From positions 2,356,001-2,420,000 of the forward strand of contig NZ_CP139960.1 of the NCBI RefSeq assembly GCF_034424215.1: a stretch of 64,000 nt of DNA, in the 5' to 3' direction. Of the stretch, positions 61,901-64,000 are shown piece after piece (positions within the stretch are counted from its first letter, which is position 1; each line of letters begins with the position of its first letter). The stretch is from Niabella yanshanensis (GTDB lineage Bacteria > Bacteroidota > Bacteroidia > Chitinophagales > Chitinophagaceae). The position numbers were made by a program, and so were the translations under genes. Under the pieces are notes generated by a model. It was not told the origin of the DNA. It did not search any database and worked only from the letters and a program-made list of their open reading frames with translations.

Positions 61901-64000
61901 GCCAGAGATTGGATAAAACCCAACGCCGTTCCCGCCATCATAGCAATACTCCCCCTCTCCTTTTCAAACATAAACTTCTCTGAAAAAGTGGTAATATTGG
62001 AAAGTCGGGCCTCGTTCAAAATAAAAATATCTCCAACATTGCACCCCATCATATGGAATACAGGATATTTACCCTGGTTCAAATACCCGGTTGGGTCATC
62101 AAGTTTAAAGACAAGCCCTTCGGTACTTGAATGACCGAAGTAGGATACCAGGTTCACTCCGCTATTCATTAGCGATCTGAATGCTTCAGCTGCTTTTTGT
62201 TGTTCACCTGCGTTGGTGCTTTTCAGGAAATCAATAACATTAGCACCATATAAAGTATCGGTAGCAATATTTTTAGCGAAGTTCAATGCTGCATATAATT
62301 GACTGATTTCACCCGGAACGTCAGAACCGACTATATGAGCAATATTTTTTTTCCAGCTATTGGCTAGCGGATTCGGTTGGGGCAGCAATTTTTCTTCATA
62401 CTGTTTCACTTTTTCAAGGTAAATTGCAAATTCGTTGCCGTTTACTACAGGTACCCGGCCAATTGGAGTTAGGGGAATAGAACTTGCGCCCTCAGCAGCC
62501 AATAGCTTATCTGATGCAGGCTCTCCAAAGGTAGGAATGAGATTCAACCTGCCTGTTACCGGATTAGACTCATTATATCGGGCCGCAGTATACTTTACAC
62601 CCTTACCAACAATAAACACACTTTTGGGAGCAGTAGAAAAATGGCTCCGGGCAAACCTCAGAAAATTCCTTACACTCAAAGGGCTTCCTTTAATACCATA
62701 AGCAAATTGATCCGTTAACTGATCAATCAGGTATATCTTAGCATTATAACCTCCACCAGCCTGAGAGCTTCTATAGGCACGATATTCCTCAACAGGTTGA
62801 GATCCGCCCGATCCGTTCAATATGGCTTGATGTGTGATCATTAAATAATTCCCCTGATTGGCCGGAGCGGAATAATCAATAAAACTCCTTGTTTCGAAAT
62901 TGTTGATCGTTTTAACAGTGGCAGTATTTACTAATACTACCTCCGCATTGGCTATAGAAGGCAATACATATATTTTTACAAGGGAGGGATTAGAGGCATC
63001 GGCGTCATATCTCTTTCCACTGCTGAGGTCATATAAAACAGGAGCACCTGAAGTGTTAAAGCCGGCAATTTCCATGTACTTGCCGGTAGCAGTTGCGCCC
63101 GGTAGTTTAAAACGGAAATTACCCGAACCTCCAAAATTGAAAATGCGGGGATAGACAATTTCAATGGCGCCAATTTTAATACGATTATTGGCAACCGCAG
63201 ATATATTTGATACCTGAATGCTTTCTGAAGCACCGGTTAAAGCAGTAACAGGCAGGGTGCCGGATAATCTGGAATAATTGAATTGGTTTAAGGTTGTATT
63301 GAATACTTCATTATTATTCAATTTCATTTGTACCACCCGGCTATTGTCACTGTTGCCCACAACGCGCATATTAAGTTGCATTGGAGGAGCGCCAGAACCA
63401 GTGAACGGGAATAATCCGGATTGTGGAATTGTTCTTGTTTGATTTTGATTTATTTCATTCGAGGTCCAGCCTTCGCCTCCTTCAAAAGAAGCCGAAATTG
63501 CCGGAGTTGACACAGCACCTTCATAAGGCCCTAAATGTATGCTCTCATTGAGATAAATACCTGCAGTATGCATGAAATAAGGCTCCGCAACCGCACCTGC
63601 AGGTATGGTGTTAGCTGTGGGTATAAGTCTTTTGTTACTGCCGGCTGCATTTACAGTAAGGAAATAAGCGGCTGTGTCGGTAAACAAGCTTTTGCTGTTG
63701 TTAATCTGGTCCAGCGGATTACGATATAGTACCTGATCCGCCTTACCATCGTTGACCTCACCCCAGAACTCTATGAACCCGCCAGCAGCCAAAGCACCGG
63801 TTTGACCGGAAGTGTAAATGGGCACTTCTACCCCGTTACGCCAGAGCTGAAAAGCCGAAACATCGGTATTAGCCTGATTGATGGCCACCAATGCCGATTG
63901 CGGGATCCTGTAAAGCCCGTTGGATCCCACTTTAAATTTGTAATAGGTTTTGCTATAATCGATCCACTCATTATTAAATGATTGCGCCAGGGCAGTCATT
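58954..64000 (-). CDS. C25 family cysteine peptidase, PorU2-like (type IX secretion), 5' end cut by the window
   Basis: At least 1681 residues are visible; the first ones, ALAQSFNNEW, look like the end of a signal peptide, so only a short N-terminal piece is missing. A gingipain-type C25 domain contains the catalytic His623 in YFGHSSTEG and Cys653 in HMMGCNVGD (visible numbering). CARDB-like and other beta domains follow (IIKAKIANLGKAVNRNVIVELKR; LNLGIAFKNVSDHSFDSLALKLSI). The end is a type IX sorting domain with NYPNPFTSSTAFVFTL, GRNITEFKWDGTDQYGQKLGNGVYLYR and GKMVLIR. PorU is the sortase that cleaves such domains; the large paralogue with the same active site is called PorU2 in Bacteroidota annotation. 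It might also be a gingipain-like cargo protease. Upstream neighbour of the GT2 gene. Confidence 0.85.
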   Translation of the reverse strand, partial: MTALAQSFNNEWIDYSKTYYKFKVGSNGLYRIPQSALVAINQANTDVSAFQLWRNGVEVPIYTSGQTGALAAGGFIEFWGEVNDGKADQVLYRNPLDQINNSKSLFTDTAAYFLTVNAAGSNKRLIPTANTIPAGAVAEPYFMHTAGIYLNESIHLGPYEGAVSTPAISASFEGGEGWTSNEINQNQTRTIPQSGLFPFTGSGAPPMQLNMRVVGNSDNSRVVQMKLNNNEVFNTTLNQFNYSRLSGTLPVTALTGASESIQVSNISAVANNRIKIGAIEIVYPRIFNFGGSGNFRFKLPGATATGKYMEIAGFNTSGAPVLYDLSSGKRYDADASNPSLVKIYVLPSIANAEVVLVNTATVKTINNFETRSFIDYSAPANQGNYLMITHQAILNGSGGSQPVEEYRAYRSSQAGGGYNAKIYLIDQLTDQFAYGIKGSPLSVRNFLRFARSHFSTAPKSVFIVGKGVKYTAARYNESNPVTGRLNLIPTFGEPASDKLLAAEGASSIPLTPIGRVPVVNGNEFAIYLEKVKQYEEKLLPQPNPLANSWKKNIAHIVGSDVPGEISQLYAALNFAKNIATDTLYGANVIDFLKSTNAGEQQKAAEAFRSLMNSGVNLVSYFGHSSTEGLVFKLDDPTGYLNQGKYPVFHMMGCNVGDIFILNEARLSNITTFSEKFMFEKERGSIAMMAGTALGFIQSLALYNQELYAELSKTSYGGTLGEMMQKAIVKTFAKQGGEGNRYVRAQCEQYTLNGDPAIRFYQYDKPDYAIEDQMVTVNPSIVSVADPSFIIKAKIANLGKAVNRNVIVELKRTLPDLSTKIIQRDTLPPIRYADSILYQIHIDPLIDKGANQFTITIDPENATSELFETNNTLIKDIFIYEDDIKPVFPANYSIINRQNIVLSASTGNPFAESRNYVIEIDTVRTFNSSFKISQNKISSGGLLEFSPGFTFKDSTVYYWRVAYKSSNANEQPIWNGASFTYMQGTNYGYSQSGYGQLIDNAYSEMGIKSDGSFVYDSLTASLIVTNAITRSPGLLNDVAYQINGLGIQGGYIMNPANGSANPQENSLRFYLINNRSLAPVENADLGASGMYGSYRPLPIAGTHPRLVKYFQFDISTTNARKTVMSFLDSIPNGYYVALTSNQIGSTILPAAWQADTSVLGRNISLYHQLKSIGLSELDLVNSVVPYIFIYQKGKPGPLAQAVGTTVSDKLSVSITVPAYGTTGTVKSPVYPKAKEWKTLVWDGYSVETPSTDNAFLAVLGVDATGRETELIGQVPVSQKRLDLSSLNVQNYAGLRIALQTRDTIDKSPYQLKYWRLYNVPAPEGGIAPNIYFSTKDTVEAGEPLNLGIAFKNVSDHSFDSLALKLSIRDQNNVEHLINVPKIKPLAPGDTVRVNVSVDTRSFGGTNLAYLEVNPEGGHHQLEQYLFNNFVSRNFHVRRDTTNPYLDVTFDGARILNRDIISSKPTIVMKLTDDSKYLLLNNTDLVKVQLKHPDGATRDYKFNNDTLVLTTPGQGGNNANTATVTFKPHLLADGDYELMVSAKDQSGNTAGNLDYRIAFQVINKPMISNLLNYPNPFTSSTAFVFTLTGSDIPQNIRIQILTVTGKIVREITKAELGPLRIGRNITEFKWDGTDQYGQKLGNGVYLYRVLTNLNGRSLDKYSTKDNNTDKYFNKGYGKMVLIR

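Noticed and set aside
1-64000. tRNA, rRNA, tmRNA, RNase P RNA or CRISPR array
   Set aside because: A reading of the spacers found no T-arm-like GTTCGA blocks in cloverleaf context, no rRNA-like sequence and no regularly spaced identical repeats. The short-period tracts are too degenerate and too short to be CRISPR arrays.

Overview
The window comes from a Bacteroidota chromosome, most likely the Chitinophagaceae or a close relative (inference). The evidence is Bacteroidota -7 promoter boxes (TAnnTTTG) in front of many genes, little sign of Shine-Dalgarno sequences, a type IX secretion protease with a C-terminal sorting domain, and families such as DUF4783, DUF4173 and the OmpH-like proteins. 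I see no tRNA, rRNA, CRISPR array or insertion sequence.

Layout. 1-10.7 kb: housekeeping and small accessory genes (3' truncated uvrC, a secreted calcineurin-like phosphatase, gpmI, nadC, a SUI1/eIF1-like factor, apaG, a 2H phosphoesterase plus a PA0069-type radical SAM protein behind a tandem palindromic operator, and a YkuK-like protein). 10.7-14.7 kb: a gene-poor stretch with a possible structured RNA, then a small regulon (membrane protein, winged-helix regulator, DUF4173 membrane protein) carrying the same 17-bp palindrome twice. 14.7-23.9 kb: surE-lpxB, glcD-like oxidase, cysM, a DUF885 peptidase-like protein, an enolase-superfamily enzyme and a second 2H phosphoesterase. 24.1-29.3 kb: three secreted enzymes for decorated glycans (GH95-like, sulfatase, sialate O-acetylesterase). 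29.4-34.8 kb: priA, plsC, mtaB and an OmpH-like protein.

35.1-50.0 kb holds the ribosomal protein / RNA polymerase block rplK-rplA-rplJ-rplL ... rpoB-rpoC on the minus strand. It is broken between rplL and rpoB by about 4.3 kb carrying a helix-hairpin-helix protein on the other strand and a large secreted repeat protein. rplL has its own terminator and rpoB its own promoter, so the two halves are probably separate transcription units. secE and nusG are not upstream of rplK.

51.2-58.0 kb is the most interesting locus: a complete lasso-peptide gene cluster. In order it has an HPr-kinase-like enzyme, a 32-residue precursor, a strong terminator-like hairpin, an asparagine-synthetase-like lactam synthetase, a PqqD-like leader-binding protein, a transglutaminase-like leader peptidase, an ABC exporter and a nucleotidyltransferase. 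The precursor ends in Ser, which fits C-terminal phosphorylation of the paeninodin kind; its likely core is only 13 residues with a Gly-Asp ring of seven (inference). The leader-peptidase gene contains a perfect 19-bp inverted repeat inside its coding sequence. A convergent family 2 glycosyltransferase and the 3' part of a very large C25 cysteine peptidase (PorU2-like, type IX secretion) close the window.

Other points of note are the secreted repeat protein whose C-terminal beta-sandwich appears to be interrupted by a transmembrane hairpin with a lipobox-like cysteine, and several families of degenerate, roughly 7-9-bp-period repeats in the intergenic regions.
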